Positions 45,110-53,810 of a DNA stretch of 64,000 bases are shown here, piece by piece. A program made the translations under genes and the position numbers. Within the stretch, counting starts at the first letter, position 1; every line of letters starts with the position of its first letter. This DNA comes from Rhizobium rhizogenes NBRC 13257 (GTDB lineage: Bacteria > Pseudomonadota > Alphaproteobacteria > Rhizobiales > Rhizobiaceae), in contig NZ_BAYX01000005.1 of assembly GCF_000696095.1 (NCBI RefSeq), forward strand, positions 434,001 to 498,000. Reading direction: 5' to 3'. Under the pieces are notes generated by a model. That model was not told where the DNA came from, did no database searches, and worked only from the letters and a program-made list of their open reading frames with translations.

Positions 45110-45327
45110 ACTTTTAATTCGATGAATTCTTTCCGACCGGACGCGGCGGCGTTAGGCACGAATGAATGAAACACATCCATTTACTCAAGTAGATCATTCG
45201 GAAATTACATATTTTTCAGTAAGATACGGAATTTTTCTTATCTTCCGACATCATCCCCGACTGGCCTCCCAATCCGTCCTCCGCCTACTGCCGCGAAGAA
45301 TCCACGGAATTTACAACGCTGGAAATT

Positions 45328-45342
45328 TGACTACTACACTCA
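45328..45342 (+). promoter_or_regulatory. RirA-type iron-responsive operator before the ABC importer
   Basis: TGACTACTACACTCA on the plus strand fits TGA-N9-TCA and differs at one position from the copy before the receptor gene. The first bases again form a TTGACT -35-like hexamer (45327-45332). No convincing -10 is visible. Confidence 0.6.
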
Positions 45343-45384
45343 GGAATACTTTCCCTTGATACGGAAACAGACGCGAAAGAGTGC

Positions 45385-46230
45385 ATGCGAGAAGGACAGA
45401 AAGAGATTTCGGAGCGACCGGACGGAGCGGCCACGCCTCTGCTGACCGTCGAAGGCGTCTCTGCGGGCTATGGCAAGCAGCTGATCCTCGACGGCATTTC
45501 GCTGTCCATTCCGGAAGCCACCATGACCATGCTCGTCGGGCCGAACGGCTCCGGCAAGTCGACGCTGCTGTCGGTCATGGCGCGGCTCCTGAAGCCGATG
45601 GGCGGGACGATCAATCTCGACGGCAAGGCATTGCACGCCATGCCGACGCGCGAGGTGGCGCGCAGGCTCGGTCTTCTGCCGCAAAGCCCGCTGCTGCCGG
45701 AAGGGCTGACGGTCTACGATCTCGTCTCGCGCGGGCGCTATCCGCATCAGGGTTTCCTCAAGCAATGGACGGAAGCTGACGAAGAGGCCGTTCAACATGC
45801 GCTGACAGTGACTGACACGCTGGACTTCGCCGGCCGGCCAGTCGACAGCCTTTCCGGCGGCCAACGCCAGCGCTGCTGGATCGCCATGGCACTGGCGCAA
45901 GAGACGCCCGTCATCCTGCTCGACGAACCAACCACGTTCCTCGACTTGCATTACCAGGTGGAAGTCCTCGACCTCTTGCGGCACCTCACCCGCGAACACG
46001 GACGTACCATCGTCGCCGTTTTGCACGATCTCAATTTCGCACTTCAATATGCCGACCGCCTGATCTTCCTGAAGGACGGTGAGATTGCCGGCATTGCCGA
46101 GCACCCCGGCGAATGCAGTGCCGCGCTCATTCGCGACGTCTTCAACACCGAGGTGGTTCGTCTCGCGCATCCGGAAACCGGCTTACCGCTTTTCCTTCCC
46201 TCGACCAAAGGGGCCAAGAGGGAGAGATGA
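45385..46230 (+). CDS. Iron-siderophore ABC transporter ATPase, FecE/FhuC type
   Basis: The 281-residue ATPase has Walker A GPNGSGKST near residue 52, the signature SLSGGQRQR near 155 and Walker B VILLDEPTTFLDL, the form typical of iron-chelate importers. It begins ~55 bp after the RirA-type box. No strong ribosome site precedes the ATG. It overlaps the next gene by four bases (ATGA). It powers uptake of the siderophore brought in by the divergent receptor. Confidence 0.92.
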   Translation: MREGQKEISERPDGAATPLLTVEGVSAGYGKQLILDGISLSIPEATMTMLVGPNGSGKSTLLSVMARLLKPMGGTINLDGKALHAMPTREVARRLGLLPQSPLLPEGLTVYDLVSRGRYPHQGFLKQWTEADEEAVQHALTVTDTLDFAGRPVDSLSGGQRQRCWIAMALAQETPVILLDEPTTFLDLHYQVEVLDLLRHLTREHGRTIVAVLHDLNFALQYADRLIFLKDGEIAGIAEHPGECSAALIRDVFNTEVVRLAHPETGLPLFLPSTKGAKRER

Positions 46231-47261
46231 GCGCGATCCCGGTTTCAGCCAGTTCCACGCCGCGGCGCGCGCGCCCGATGCGCAGCCTTCTTGCCCTCAT
46301 GGCACTGGCGGCGATCATTCTCGTGCTGGCCTCGATCCATGCCGGCATCGGTGCGCGGCCGGTAGCACCGGCAACGCTGCTCAATGCCGTCTTCGCCTTC
46401 GACAGCCATAATTTCGAACATCAGATCCTGGTGAAGCTGCGGCTCGCCCGGCTTGCCGCCGCTCTTCTCGTCGGCGCCGCCCTCGGTATTGCCGGTCTCC
46501 TCTTGCAATCGCTGCTGCGCAATCCGCTGGGAGAGCCGCATGTTCTCGGCCTCAATGCCGGGGCAAGTCTTGCCGTCGTGTTGACAAGCAGCCTGCCGTT
46601 TCTGGCCGGTGGACTTGCCCGCCCACTGGTGGCGGCACTCGGCGCCGGTCTGCTCTTTGCCGCGGTCCTCGCGCTCTCCTCCGCCGGCCGCGCCGGAATG
46701 ACCATGCTGAAGGTCACCTTCTGCGGCATCGCGCTGTCAGCGCTCGCCTCCTCCCTCACCTCGGCAATCCTCATCCTCGATGAAGAGACATTGCAGGAGA
46801 TGCGGCTCTGGCTTGCCGGCGATCTCGCCGGGATCGGCTATGAGCTGATCGGAGCGGCGCTTGCTCCCATCCTCATGGGAATGCTGCTTGCCTTCCTGAT
46901 TGCACCGCGTCTGAATGCATTGGCACTCGGCGATGCCGCGGCGGCCGGGCTTGGCGTGCCGGTCAAGAGCACCCGACTGATCGGGCTTGCCGCCACGGCG
47001 CTTCTCTGCGGTGCTTCCGTCTCGGTCGCCGGCCCGATCGGCTTCATAGGCCTTATGGTTCCCAACGCCGCCCGGCAGCTTTCCGGCGGCGATCTCCGGT
47101 TCGCTCTGCCGCTTGCGGCGCTCAGTGGAGCGGCCCTGCTGCTGGCCGCCGATATCGCTGCCCGGATGCTGATGAGCCCGCACGAGCTGGCAACCGGTAT
47201 CATGACCGCCATCATCGGCGCGCCGGTCTTCATATTCGCCGCCTCAAGGTATTTCCGATGA
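46227..47261 (+). CDS. Iron-siderophore ABC permease, FecCD family (first)
   Basis: The ATG at 46227 overlaps the ATPase stop (ATGA) and gives 344 residues. Nine to ten hydrophobic helices and the FecCD pattern are seen (LRLARLAAALLVGAALGIAG near residue 68; NPLGEPHVLGLNAGASL near 100; GPIGFIGLMVPNAARQL near 265). It forms half of the BtuC/FhuB-type channel; the partner is the next gene, overlapping by four bases. Confidence 0.92.
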   Translation: MSAIPVSASSTPRRARPMRSLLALMALAAIILVLASIHAGIGARPVAPATLLNAVFAFDSHNFEHQILVKLRLARLAAALLVGAALGIAGLLLQSLLRNPLGEPHVLGLNAGASLAVVLTSSLPFLAGGLARPLVAALGAGLLFAAVLALSSAGRAGMTMLKVTFCGIALSALASSLTSAILILDEETLQEMRLWLAGDLAGIGYELIGAALAPILMGMLLAFLIAPRLNALALGDAAAAGLGVPVKSTRLIGLAATALLCGASVSVAGPIGFIGLMVPNAARQLSGGDLRFALPLAALSGAALLLAADIAARMLMSPHELATGIMTAIIGAPVFIFAASRYFR

Positions 47262-48310
47262 GCGTTGCGCGACAGAACGGCTATCATCTCGTGGTTCTGG
47301 GGCCGATGTCGCGCCGTGTCCATATGCGCAGTTGTGTCGTGCTTGTTCTGCTTTGCCTTTTCGTTGTTGCCATGGCCTTGGTCACCGCTCCACTCGGCAG
47401 CCATGAGGCAGGCTTCCGCGAACTCCTGACGGTGCTCTTCGACCCGGCTCAGGCGACCGGCGAAAGTCATCAGATCATCCGCGATTTCCGGCTGCCGCGC
47501 ATCATCATGGCGGTGCTTTGCGGCGCGATGCTCGGGCTTTCGGGAGCCGCCCTGCAAGCGCTGACCCGCAACGGTCTCGCCGATCCCGGTCTGCTCGGCG
47601 TCAAGGAAGGCGCTAGCCTCTCGGTGATCACGCTGATCCTGTTCGTGCCGTCGGCGGGCCTCTATCTCAGGCCCCTCGTCGGCATGGCCGGCGGGTTTCT
47701 GAGCGCGCTTCTCGTCGCCTCGCTCGCGCGTGACTTGACACGCATGCGCTTCGTGCTGATCGGCATCGGGGTTTCCTGGCTGATGTCGGCAGCCCTTTCC
47801 GTGATCCTGACGACCTCGGATATCCGCGATGTCCAGACGGCCATGGTCTGGCTTGCCGGCAGTCTCAATGCCGTTTCCTGGGACGTTGTGCCGATCGCGC
47901 TTGTCTGCGCCACTCTTGGCGCCGCAATTCTGTTCCTGACCGCAGCCGCGGCTGACGCCGCCGTGCTCGGCGATCCCATGGCCATTGGGCTCGGCGTATC
48001 GCTGCGGCGGCTCTCGATCCTGCGCTTCGTCGCGCCTGTTCTTCTGACCGCCGCCTGTGTGTCCTGCGTCGGCAGCCTCGGTTTCGTCGGCCTCATCGCC
48101 CCGCATATGGCGCGGCTGGCGATCCGTGGCGGCGGCCAGTCGGTGCTTCTGGCCGGCAGCGCGCTGTTCGGTGCAGCCCTGGTGCTGATCGCCGACAGCA
48201 TCGGCCGCCTCGCCTTCGCGCCGCTCCAGCTTCCCGCCGGTATCGTGCTTGCGATCGTTGGCGTTCCCGTCCTTCTGCTTCTGCTCTGGAAGAGCCGCAA
48301 CCTTCTTTGA
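47258..48310 (+). CDS. Iron-siderophore ABC permease, FecCD family (second)
   Basis: The 350-residue protein has the same fold as its upstream neighbour, with DFRLPRIIMAVLCGAMLGLSG near residue 72 (core FRLPRIIMAVL), LADPGLLGVKEGASL near 107 and GSLGFVGLIAPHMARL near 270. Its first ~20 residues are longer and polar. The two permease genes together imply a heterodimeric channel. It is followed after eight bases by the binding-protein start. Confidence 0.92.
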   Translation: MSVARQNGYHLVVLGPMSRRVHMRSCVVLVLLCLFVVAMALVTAPLGSHEAGFRELLTVLFDPAQATGESHQIIRDFRLPRIIMAVLCGAMLGLSGAALQALTRNGLADPGLLGVKEGASLSVITLILFVPSAGLYLRPLVGMAGGFLSALLVASLARDLTRMRFVLIGIGVSWLMSAALSVILTTSDIRDVQTAMVWLAGSLNAVSWDVVPIALVCATLGAAILFLTAAAADAAVLGDPMAIGLGVSLRRLSILRFVAPVLLTAACVSCVGSLGFVGLIAPHMARLAIRGGGQSVLLAGSALFGAALVLIADSIGRLAFAPLQLPAGIVLAIVGVPVLLLLLWKSRNLL

Positions 48311-48318
48311 GGATTGTC

Positions 48319-49278
48319 ATGTTTAGACGTTTTACCGCCGCACTTCTCGTGCTTGCCTTCACCGCAGGCCCGCTGCTTGCAGAGGATATCGAAAAGCGCG
48401 TTTTCACCGATGATTTGGGCCGCAAGGTCGATGTGCCGGTGCATCCGCTGCGGATCGTCTCCATGCATGATCTCGATATCACCATCCCGTTGCTCGAGCT
48501 CGGCGTTCGCCCGGTCGCGAGCCACGGTCGCACGGGCACAGACGGCAAGGCCTATCTACGCTCCGGCTCGATCCTGACCGGTATCGATTTCGACAATTCC
48601 GGCATGCGCTATATCGGCGCCGTCACTGTCGATCTCGAGGCCGTGGTCGCGGCAAAGCCCGACCTCATCATCACCGAACCCGGCCGCGCGACGCCGGTCG
48701 AACAATTGGAGAAGATCGCGCCGACCGTCGTTATCGACAACACCGTCGGCAGCGCGCCGCATATCTACGAGCGCCTCTCCGATCTCACCGGCACGCAGGA
48801 CCGGCTCGCCATTCTCGACCGGCGTTACCGCGCGCAGATCGAGGAGCTGAAACAGGTGGTGGATCCGTCCAAGATCACCGTCTCGATACTGCAAGCGCAG
48901 AACGGCAAGATCAGCATCTATCATACTTACCGCGCGCTCGGCCGCGTACTGCGCGATGCCGGTTTCCGCTTTCCCGACATTATCGAAAAGATCCCCGAGG
49001 GCGGGCGGATCGAGGTCAGCGCGGAGCGGCTGCAGGAGCTCGACGCCGATTTCATCTTTGATACCTACCGGTCTGACACCGGCGGCACGCCGGCCGAGGA
49101 GATCGCTGCGATGAACAAGGTGCTCCCGGACTATTGCCAGTTCCTCGCCGCCTGCCGCGAGGGGCGCTACATCCTGTTGCCGCGCGAGGAGGCGATCTCC
49201 AATTCCTATGCGGCGCTCAATCTGATGGTTTCGATGGTGCAGTCACATGTTGCCGGGCGTCCCGGCTTGAAGCAATAG
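48319..49278 (+). CDS. Iron-siderophore substrate-binding protein, FecB/FhuD type
   Basis: GAGGA five bases before the ATG at 48319 fixes the start; 319 residues. The signal peptide runs to about residue 20 (LLAED). The mature protein is a Peripla_BP_2 cluster A-III binder with the long central helix. It opens with VFTDDLGRKVDVPVHPLRIVSM and contains AAKPDLIITEPG. It carries the ferric siderophore from the receptor to the permease pair. No siderophore biosynthesis genes are in the window, so a foreign siderophore may be the ligand. Confidence 0.9.
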   Translation: MFRRFTAALLVLAFTAGPLLAEDIEKRVFTDDLGRKVDVPVHPLRIVSMHDLDITIPLLELGVRPVASHGRTGTDGKAYLRSGSILTGIDFDNSGMRYIGAVTVDLEAVVAAKPDLIITEPGRATPVEQLEKIAPTVVIDNTVGSAPHIYERLSDLTGTQDRLAILDRRYRAQIEELKQVVDPSKITVSILQAQNGKISIYHTYRALGRVLRDAGFRFPDIIEKIPEGGRIEVSAERLQELDADFIFDTYRSDTGGTPAEEIAAMNKVLPDYCQFLAACREGRYILLPREEAISNSYAALNLMVSMVQSHVAGRPGLKQ

Positions 49279-49370
49279 CAACAGGGACCCGCCCAAGACT
49301 TTCAAAATCCGTCAGAATAGGACAATGTGCCTTCCTTAACATGACTATGTAATGAAGGTATCACCCGGCC

Positions 49371-50264
49371 ATGGACGCCGCCTCCAGAAATCAAAAGAAG
49401 ACGCGCCGGATCGACCGCTTCGGCGAACGGCTGAAGAACCGCCGCGCCTCCCTGTCGCCGAGCCTGCTCAGCGTCGCCGATTTTATCGACCAGCATCGCC
49501 ACGCCATCCTAGGCAAGTCCGCGCTCGAAATTGCCAACGAGACCGGCACCTCCGACGCGACGGTCATCCGCGCGATACAGGCGCTGGGTTTCGAAGGGTT
49601 GCTCGACCTCAAGGACACGCTGGAGGCCCATATCGGCGAAACGGATTCGCCCTCCGAGAAGATGGCAACGACAGCGCGGGAGCTGAACAGTAGCGTCGAT
49701 TCCGCTATCGATTTCGTCATCAACGATCACCGCAATGCCATGGAAGCCCTCTCCGCACCATCCAATCGTCAAGGCATGGCGGATGCCATCGCGGTCATTC
49801 TCCGAGCAAAGCGCATCGGCATTTTCGGCATCGGCGCCTCCGGCGTGCTCGCGACCTATGCCGCCCGTCTCTTTTCCCGCAATGGCTACCCCTCCTATGC
49901 GTTGAACCTCACCGGGATTGCGCTCGCCGAACAGCTTCTGACCATGGAAGAAGGCGATGCGTTGATCATGATGGCCTATGGCCGGGCGCACCGCGAAGGC
50001 ATGACGACCATCACCGAGGCCCAGCGCCTCGGCATCCCGATCGTCATGCTGCTCGGACAGGAGGATACGGTGCTACGTAAGCATGCCGATGCGTCGATCA
50101 TCATTCCCCGCGCCAAGGTCGAGCATGTCGCGCTCCATGGCCCGACCCTCGTTTGCCTTGAATCGATGATGCTGGCACTTGCGACCGCAGCCCAGGAAAC
50201 GACGCTGCAATCCCTCGATCGCCTTATCAATCTGCGTAGTTCCATCCGCCCAAGCAAACGTTGA
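49371..50264 (+). CDS. RpiR/MurR-family regulator with SIS domain
   Basis: The 297-residue protein has the RpiR helix-turn-helix (ALEIANETGTSDATVIRAIQ core near residue 48) and a C-terminal SIS domain (IGIFGIGASGVLATYAARLF near 145; DALIMMAYGRAHREGM near 205). SIS domains normally sense phosphosugars. It lies directly before an amino-acid-type ABC system on the same strand, with its likely operator in the 343-bp gap. It probably regulates that system and the catabolic genes after it. Confidence 0.88.
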   Translation: MDAASRNQKKTRRIDRFGERLKNRRASLSPSLLSVADFIDQHRHAILGKSALEIANETGTSDATVIRAIQALGFEGLLDLKDTLEAHIGETDSPSEKMATTARELNSSVDSAIDFVINDHRNAMEALSAPSNRQGMADAIAVILRAKRIGIFGIGASGVLATYAARLFSRNGYPSYALNLTGIALAEQLLTMEEGDALIMMAYGRAHREGMTTITEAQRLGIPIVMLLGQEDTVLRKHADASIIIPRAKVEHVALHGPTLVCLESMMLALATAAQETTLQSLDRLINLRSSIRPSKR

Positions 50265-50325
50265 GAAACATGATTTATCAATCTGATAATTAACGAAAAT
50301 ACCAGATCAGCCGAGGCTTTTGCAT

Positions 50326-50499
50326 CTAGACGATATTCCTGGCGCTACCCGGCAGCTTGACGGGCGTCGAAGGACGAGCCTCTCCCGCGCGGAGCGCCCG
50401 GCCGTCGGCATGAAAGCGCCCTCCCAGCAACAGGAATACAAACGCCCCGGCTAAGCCTGCAACGAGTTCCAACGACAAAGCGATTGTATTAAAACCCAT
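50326..50499 (-). CDS. Possible small membrane protein (doubtful)
   Basis: A 57-codon frame with ATG at 50499 encodes one hydrophobic helix (ELVAGLAGAFVFLLLGG near residue 11) and a basic tail. It has no ribosome site, and its start codon lies inside the palindromic operator of the neighbouring promoter. The hydrophobic helix is the only argument in its favour. It may be a relic or chance. Confidence 0.15.
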   Translation of the reverse strand: MGFNTIALSLELVAGLAGAFVFLLLGGRFHADGRALRAGEARPSTPVKLPGSARNIV

Positions 50500-50512
50500 A
50501 TAATATGTGGGT
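50494..50512 (+). promoter_or_regulatory. Palindromic operator over a TATAAT -10, candidate RpiR site
   Basis: ACCCATATAATATGTGGGT is a 19-bp palindrome with eight of nine pairs matching. A perfect -10 hexamer TATAAT (50499-50504) lies inside it, about 100 bp before the binding-protein start. A repressor bound here would block RNA polymerase, and the RpiR-type regulator encoded just upstream is the obvious candidate. Confidence 0.6.
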
Positions 50513-50607
50513 AATTCGTTCTAAGAAGCTCAAAGAAATAGCATGCGATTCCTCGCCCGTTTCCGCCTGCCTCTCTAGTTTCCGCGCCGACAAGGAGTTT
50601 TAAACCC

Positions 50608-51450
50608 ATGAACTTTGCCAAGCGAACTTCGGCGACACTTTTTGCTGCCGCTCTTTCCATCGGTGCGCTTTTCAGCACGATCGCTCATGCGGATGCCACA
50701 CTCGACCGCATCAAGGGACGCGGCTCGCTAACGGTCGGCGTCATCCTGTCCGGCGCGCCATTCGGTTATATCGATCCGGCCGGCCAGGAGCAGAAGGGCT
50801 ATAATATCGACATCGCCAAGGCGCTGGCCGACAAGCTCGGCGTCAAGCTGGAAACGGTGACGGTCACGCCGCCGAACCGGGTGCAGTTCCTGCAGCAGGG
50901 CAAGGTGGATATCCTCATCGCCAACATGCAGTACACCGAAGAGCGTGCCAAGATTCTCGACTATGTCCCGACGGCTTACGACCGCAGCGGCGGCGCAGCC
51001 GTCGGCCGCAAGGACAGCGGCCTGAAGGACTGGAGCGATCTGAAGGGCAAGGCCGTCTGCGTATCGCAGGGTTCGAACTACACGCAGCCGCTCATCGAGC
51101 AATATGGCGCCGAAGTGAAGGCCCTGCCCAGCCAGCCGGAATCGCTGCTGGCGCTGCAGGGTGGCAATTGCGTCGCCGCCGTCCATGTCGGCGCCACCGT
51201 CGGCCTTCTCCTCCAGGACCGCCCGGAAGAATGGAAGGACTACACCATCCTCTTCCCCACCGAACTCATCCCATCCGATTCCGTGATCTGGCTGCGCAAG
51301 GGCGAGACCGATACGAGCAATGCGCTCGACAAGATCATCCGCGAGCTGCATGCCAACGGCAAGCTGCTTGAATATGCGAAGGCCAACCGGCTGCTCAATA
51401 CCTCCTATCTCGAGGAAGAGCACAAGAAGCTCGAGAGCGAAGGCAAGTGA
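50608..51450 (+). CDS. Polar amino-acid-type ABC substrate-binding protein
   Basis: AAGGAG precedes the ATG. The 280-residue protein has a Sec signal (hydrophobic residues ~9-27 ending AHADA) and the SBP_bac_3 pattern: LTVGVILSGAPFGYID, GYNIDIAKALADKLGVKLE, VDILIANMQYTEERA. It is the first gene of a complete ABC set followed by two catabolic genes. Ligands of this family include amino acids, taurine-like and other small organic ions; here it is unknown. Confidence 0.9.
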   Translation: MNFAKRTSATLFAAALSIGALFSTIAHADATLDRIKGRGSLTVGVILSGAPFGYIDPAGQEQKGYNIDIAKALADKLGVKLETVTVTPPNRVQFLQQGKVDILIANMQYTEERAKILDYVPTAYDRSGGAAVGRKDSGLKDWSDLKGKAVCVSQGSNYTQPLIEQYGAEVKALPSQPESLLALQGGNCVAAVHVGATVGLLLQDRPEEWKDYTILFPTELIPSDSVIWLRKGETDTSNALDKIIRELHANGKLLEYAKANRLLNTSYLEEEHKKLESEGK

Positions 51451-51480
51451 CGTTTACCGTCGCTTGAAGCAAGGCTGCTC

Positions 51481-52230
51481 ATGGGGAATACCCTTCTTCA
51501 GGCATTCATAGACTGGACGGGCAAGATCGGGCTCCATTACGAGTTCCTCTCCAGCGGTTATGAGGCACAGATCTGGCGTGGTGGTTTTATCACCACGCTT
51601 TATCTCATTGTGCTCCTGATTCCGGTCAGTCTTGCTTTCGGCCTCCTCTTTGCGGCCATGCTGACATCCAGCCGCAAGTTGGTATCCGCACCCGTCCGGG
51701 CGTTCATCGAGATCACCCGCAATACACCGACGCTGGTGCAGCTGATGTTCAGCTTCCTCGTGCTGAACACGCTCGTCTCCAACATCCTCGGCGGTGCGCA
51801 GAACAATCCACTCTCGCCCTTCTTCTGGGTTGTGGCCGTCGTCGGCCTGCATGTGGCCGCCCTGCACGCCGACGCCATTCGCGCCGGCATCGAGGCCGTG
51901 CCGGAGCAGACGGTGGAGGCAGCCCGCGCCATCGGCTTCAGCCGCCTGCAGATCCTGAGGTTCGTGGAAGCACCCCTGGCGATCCGCGCCTCCCTACCGG
52001 CCCTCGTCAACAATCTGATCAATCTGGTGAAGCTCACGACCGTCGGCAATGCGATCGCGGTGAGCGAGATCACCTATGCCTCGATCATGGTCTGGACGCA
52101 GCGCGACAACGTCGTCGAGCTGATGATCGTCATCCTGCTGTTCTTCAGCGCCATCAACCTGGCGGTCGCCCGGATCGGCCATTGGGTCGAGAAGCGCCTG
52201 GCCGTGCCGGGATTCGGGGTGGGATCATGA
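51481..52230 (+). CDS. Amino-acid-type ABC permease (first)
   Basis: The 249-residue protein has a polar N-terminus, five hydrophobic segments and the HisQ/GlnP-type EAA loop (EQTVEAARAIGFSRLQILRF near residue 142, core EAARAIGFS). The segment IEITRNTPTLVQLMFSF near residue 78 is characteristic. Its stop overlaps the start of the next permease (ATGA). Confidence 0.9.
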   Translation: MGNTLLQAFIDWTGKIGLHYEFLSSGYEAQIWRGGFITTLYLIVLLIPVSLAFGLLFAAMLTSSRKLVSAPVRAFIEITRNTPTLVQLMFSFLVLNTLVSNILGGAQNNPLSPFFWVVAVVGLHVAALHADAIRAGIEAVPEQTVEAARAIGFSRLQILRFVEAPLAIRASLPALVNNLINLVKLTTVGNAIAVSEITYASIMVWTQRDNVVELMIVILLFFSAINLAVARIGHWVEKRLAVPGFGVGS

Positions 52231-53000
52231 CCAACACCAAGATCCTCTCCGCGTCGGCGCACGGCCGGCTGCCATGGCTGTTCGGTGCGCTCATCATCCT
52301 TGCCGCCCTCTGGCTGCTTGCCGATCTGTCGCTCCTGTCGACCCTTATCGAGTGGCTGCCTTATCTCGGCACCGGCTTCCTCATGAATATCCTGATCAGC
52401 CTACTCGCCATGGCGGGTGGGACGACGCTCGGCGTAATCCTCGGCATTCTGGAACTCGCGCCCTTGAAGATCGTCCGCTATCCGGTCGTCTTCTATGTGC
52501 AGGTTTTCCGCAATGCGCCGCATCTGGTCCTGATCTTCGCCACGACCTACATCTTCCCCTTCGAAATCGTGATCGCCGGCCATTACCTGCCCTTCCCCGA
52601 CTGGCTGAAGGCGGTGATCGGGCTTGCCATCCCGGCCAGCGCCTATGTGGCCGAAATCACGCGCGGGGCCATTCAATCGATCGCGACGACGCAATGGGAA
52701 GCGGCCAAGGGGCTTGGTTTTTCCCGGCTGCAAGCGCTGCGCTGGATCATCCTGCCGCAATGCGCCCGCCGCTCGCTGCCGCCCTGGATGAACCTCTTCG
52801 CCTCCATCACCATGGGAACGGCGCTTGCCTCGCTCGTCGGCGTGCATGAGCTTCTGCACGCCGCCACGGATGCAAGCACTGCCGTTCGTCGGCTGGATTT
52901 CACTGTGCTTGCCTATATCGTGGTGATGACGGCCTTCTTCGTTCTTTGCTATCCTATTTCCAGCCTGACGCGCCGCCTCGAGCGGCGCCTGAAAGTATGA
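52227..53000 (+). CDS. Amino-acid-type ABC permease (second)
   Basis: The ATG at 52227 overlaps the preceding stop and gives 257 residues. It has the RNAPHLVLIFA-type N-terminal motif near residue 93 and an EAA loop TTQWEAAKGLGFSRLQALRW near 153, with five transmembrane helices. It pairs with the first permease. The ATPase start follows after ten bases with a GAGGAG ribosome site. Confidence 0.9.
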   Translation: MTNTKILSASAHGRLPWLFGALIILAALWLLADLSLLSTLIEWLPYLGTGFLMNILISLLAMAGGTTLGVILGILELAPLKIVRYPVVFYVQVFRNAPHLVLIFATTYIFPFEIVIAGHYLPFPDWLKAVIGLAIPASAYVAEITRGAIQSIATTQWEAAKGLGFSRLQALRWIILPQCARRSLPPWMNLFASITMGTALASLVGVHELLHAATDASTAVRRLDFTVLAYIVVMTAFFVLCYPISSLTRRLERRLKV

Positions 53001-53010
53001 GGAGCTGGGC

Positions 53011-53799
53011 ATGAGCCAAGCCGCGACCAATCCGATCGTCGAACTGGCGGACGTCCACCTGTCCTTCGGGCCTACCGAGGTATTGAAGGGGATCGACCTG
53101 CAAGTGGCGCGAGGCGAGACGGTCTCGATCATCGGCCCTTCCGGATCCGGCAAGTCGACAATCCTGCGCTGCATCAACGCGCTGGTGACGCCGCAATCCG
53201 GCCGCATTACCGTCAATGGCGCACGCGTCGATCAAATGACCAGCGAAACGGACAGGATCAAGCTGCGCCAGAAGATCGGCATCGTCTTCCAGCAGTATAA
53301 TCTGTTTCCGCATCTGACGGTCATCGACAACATCACCCTCGCCCCGATCCGTATCCTCGGCGTTGATCGGTCAGAGGCCGAGCGTCACGGGAAGGATCTT
53401 CTGGCGCGCGTGCGCCTTTCCGAGAAGGCACAGATGTATCCGGGCCAGCTTTCCGGGGGCCAGCAGCAGCGCGTCGCGATCGCCCGCGCGCTGGCCATGA
53501 GGCCGGATCTCGTCCTGTTTGACGAGGTCACCTCAGCGCTCGATCCGGAAACCGTCGGCGAAGTGCTCGCCGTTATACGAGACCTCGTGAAGGAGGGTAT
53601 GACCAGCATTCTCGTCACGCACGAAATGCGGTTTGCCGAGGAAATCAGCGACGTCGTCGTCTTCACTGAAAACGGCCTCATCGTCGACAAGGGACCGCCT
53701 GAGCACATCTTCCAGAAGTCCGCAAATCCGCGCATCCGCCGTTTCGTCAACGGACTGGCTGGCGCGCGTGGCGCTCTGGAAGACGGCGAAGGCATCTGA
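53011..53799 (+). CDS. Amino-acid-type ABC ATPase
   Basis: The 262-residue ATPase is of the GlnQ/HisP type: Walker A GPSGSGKST near residue 42, signature LSGGQQQRVAIARAL near 150 and Walker B LVLFDEVTSALDPE. It completes the set of binding protein, two permeases and ATPase. Eleven bases later starts the MmgE/PrpD gene, consistent with one operon. Confidence 0.93.
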   Translation: MSQAATNPIVELADVHLSFGPTEVLKGIDLQVARGETVSIIGPSGSGKSTILRCINALVTPQSGRITVNGARVDQMTSETDRIKLRQKIGIVFQQYNLFPHLTVIDNITLAPIRILGVDRSEAERHGKDLLARVRLSEKAQMYPGQLSGGQQQRVAIARALAMRPDLVLFDEVTSALDPETVGEVLAVIRDLVKEGMTSILVTHEMRFAEEISDVVVFTENGLIVDKGPPEHIFQKSANPRIRRFVNGLAGARGALEDGEGI

Positions 53800-53810
53800 A
53801 GGGATCGATT

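Larger units (their letters stand above)
45005..45384. promoter_or_regulatory. 380-bp divergent control region of the siderophore uptake genes
   Basis: No gene is supported. The stretch is AT-rich and bears two copies, in opposite orientation, of TTGACTACTACA followed by a conserved TCA and GAA. They sit 95 bp upstream of the receptor start and 58 bp upstream of the ATPase start. The 218 bases between them hold nothing I can name. Confidence 0.6.
50265..50607. promoter_or_regulatory. 343-bp control region before the second amino-acid ABC operon
   Basis: The main signal is a palindrome overlapping a perfect -10 hexamer (see next entry). The rest shows no clear RNA structure. A 57-codon frame on the minus strand (50326-50499) is listed separately with low confidence. 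Confidence 0.5.

Noticed and set aside
46838..48106. 422-codon open frame on the minus strand over the FecCD permeases
   Set aside because: Opposite two clear permease genes, rich in Arg, Gly, His and Asp, no recognisable domain.
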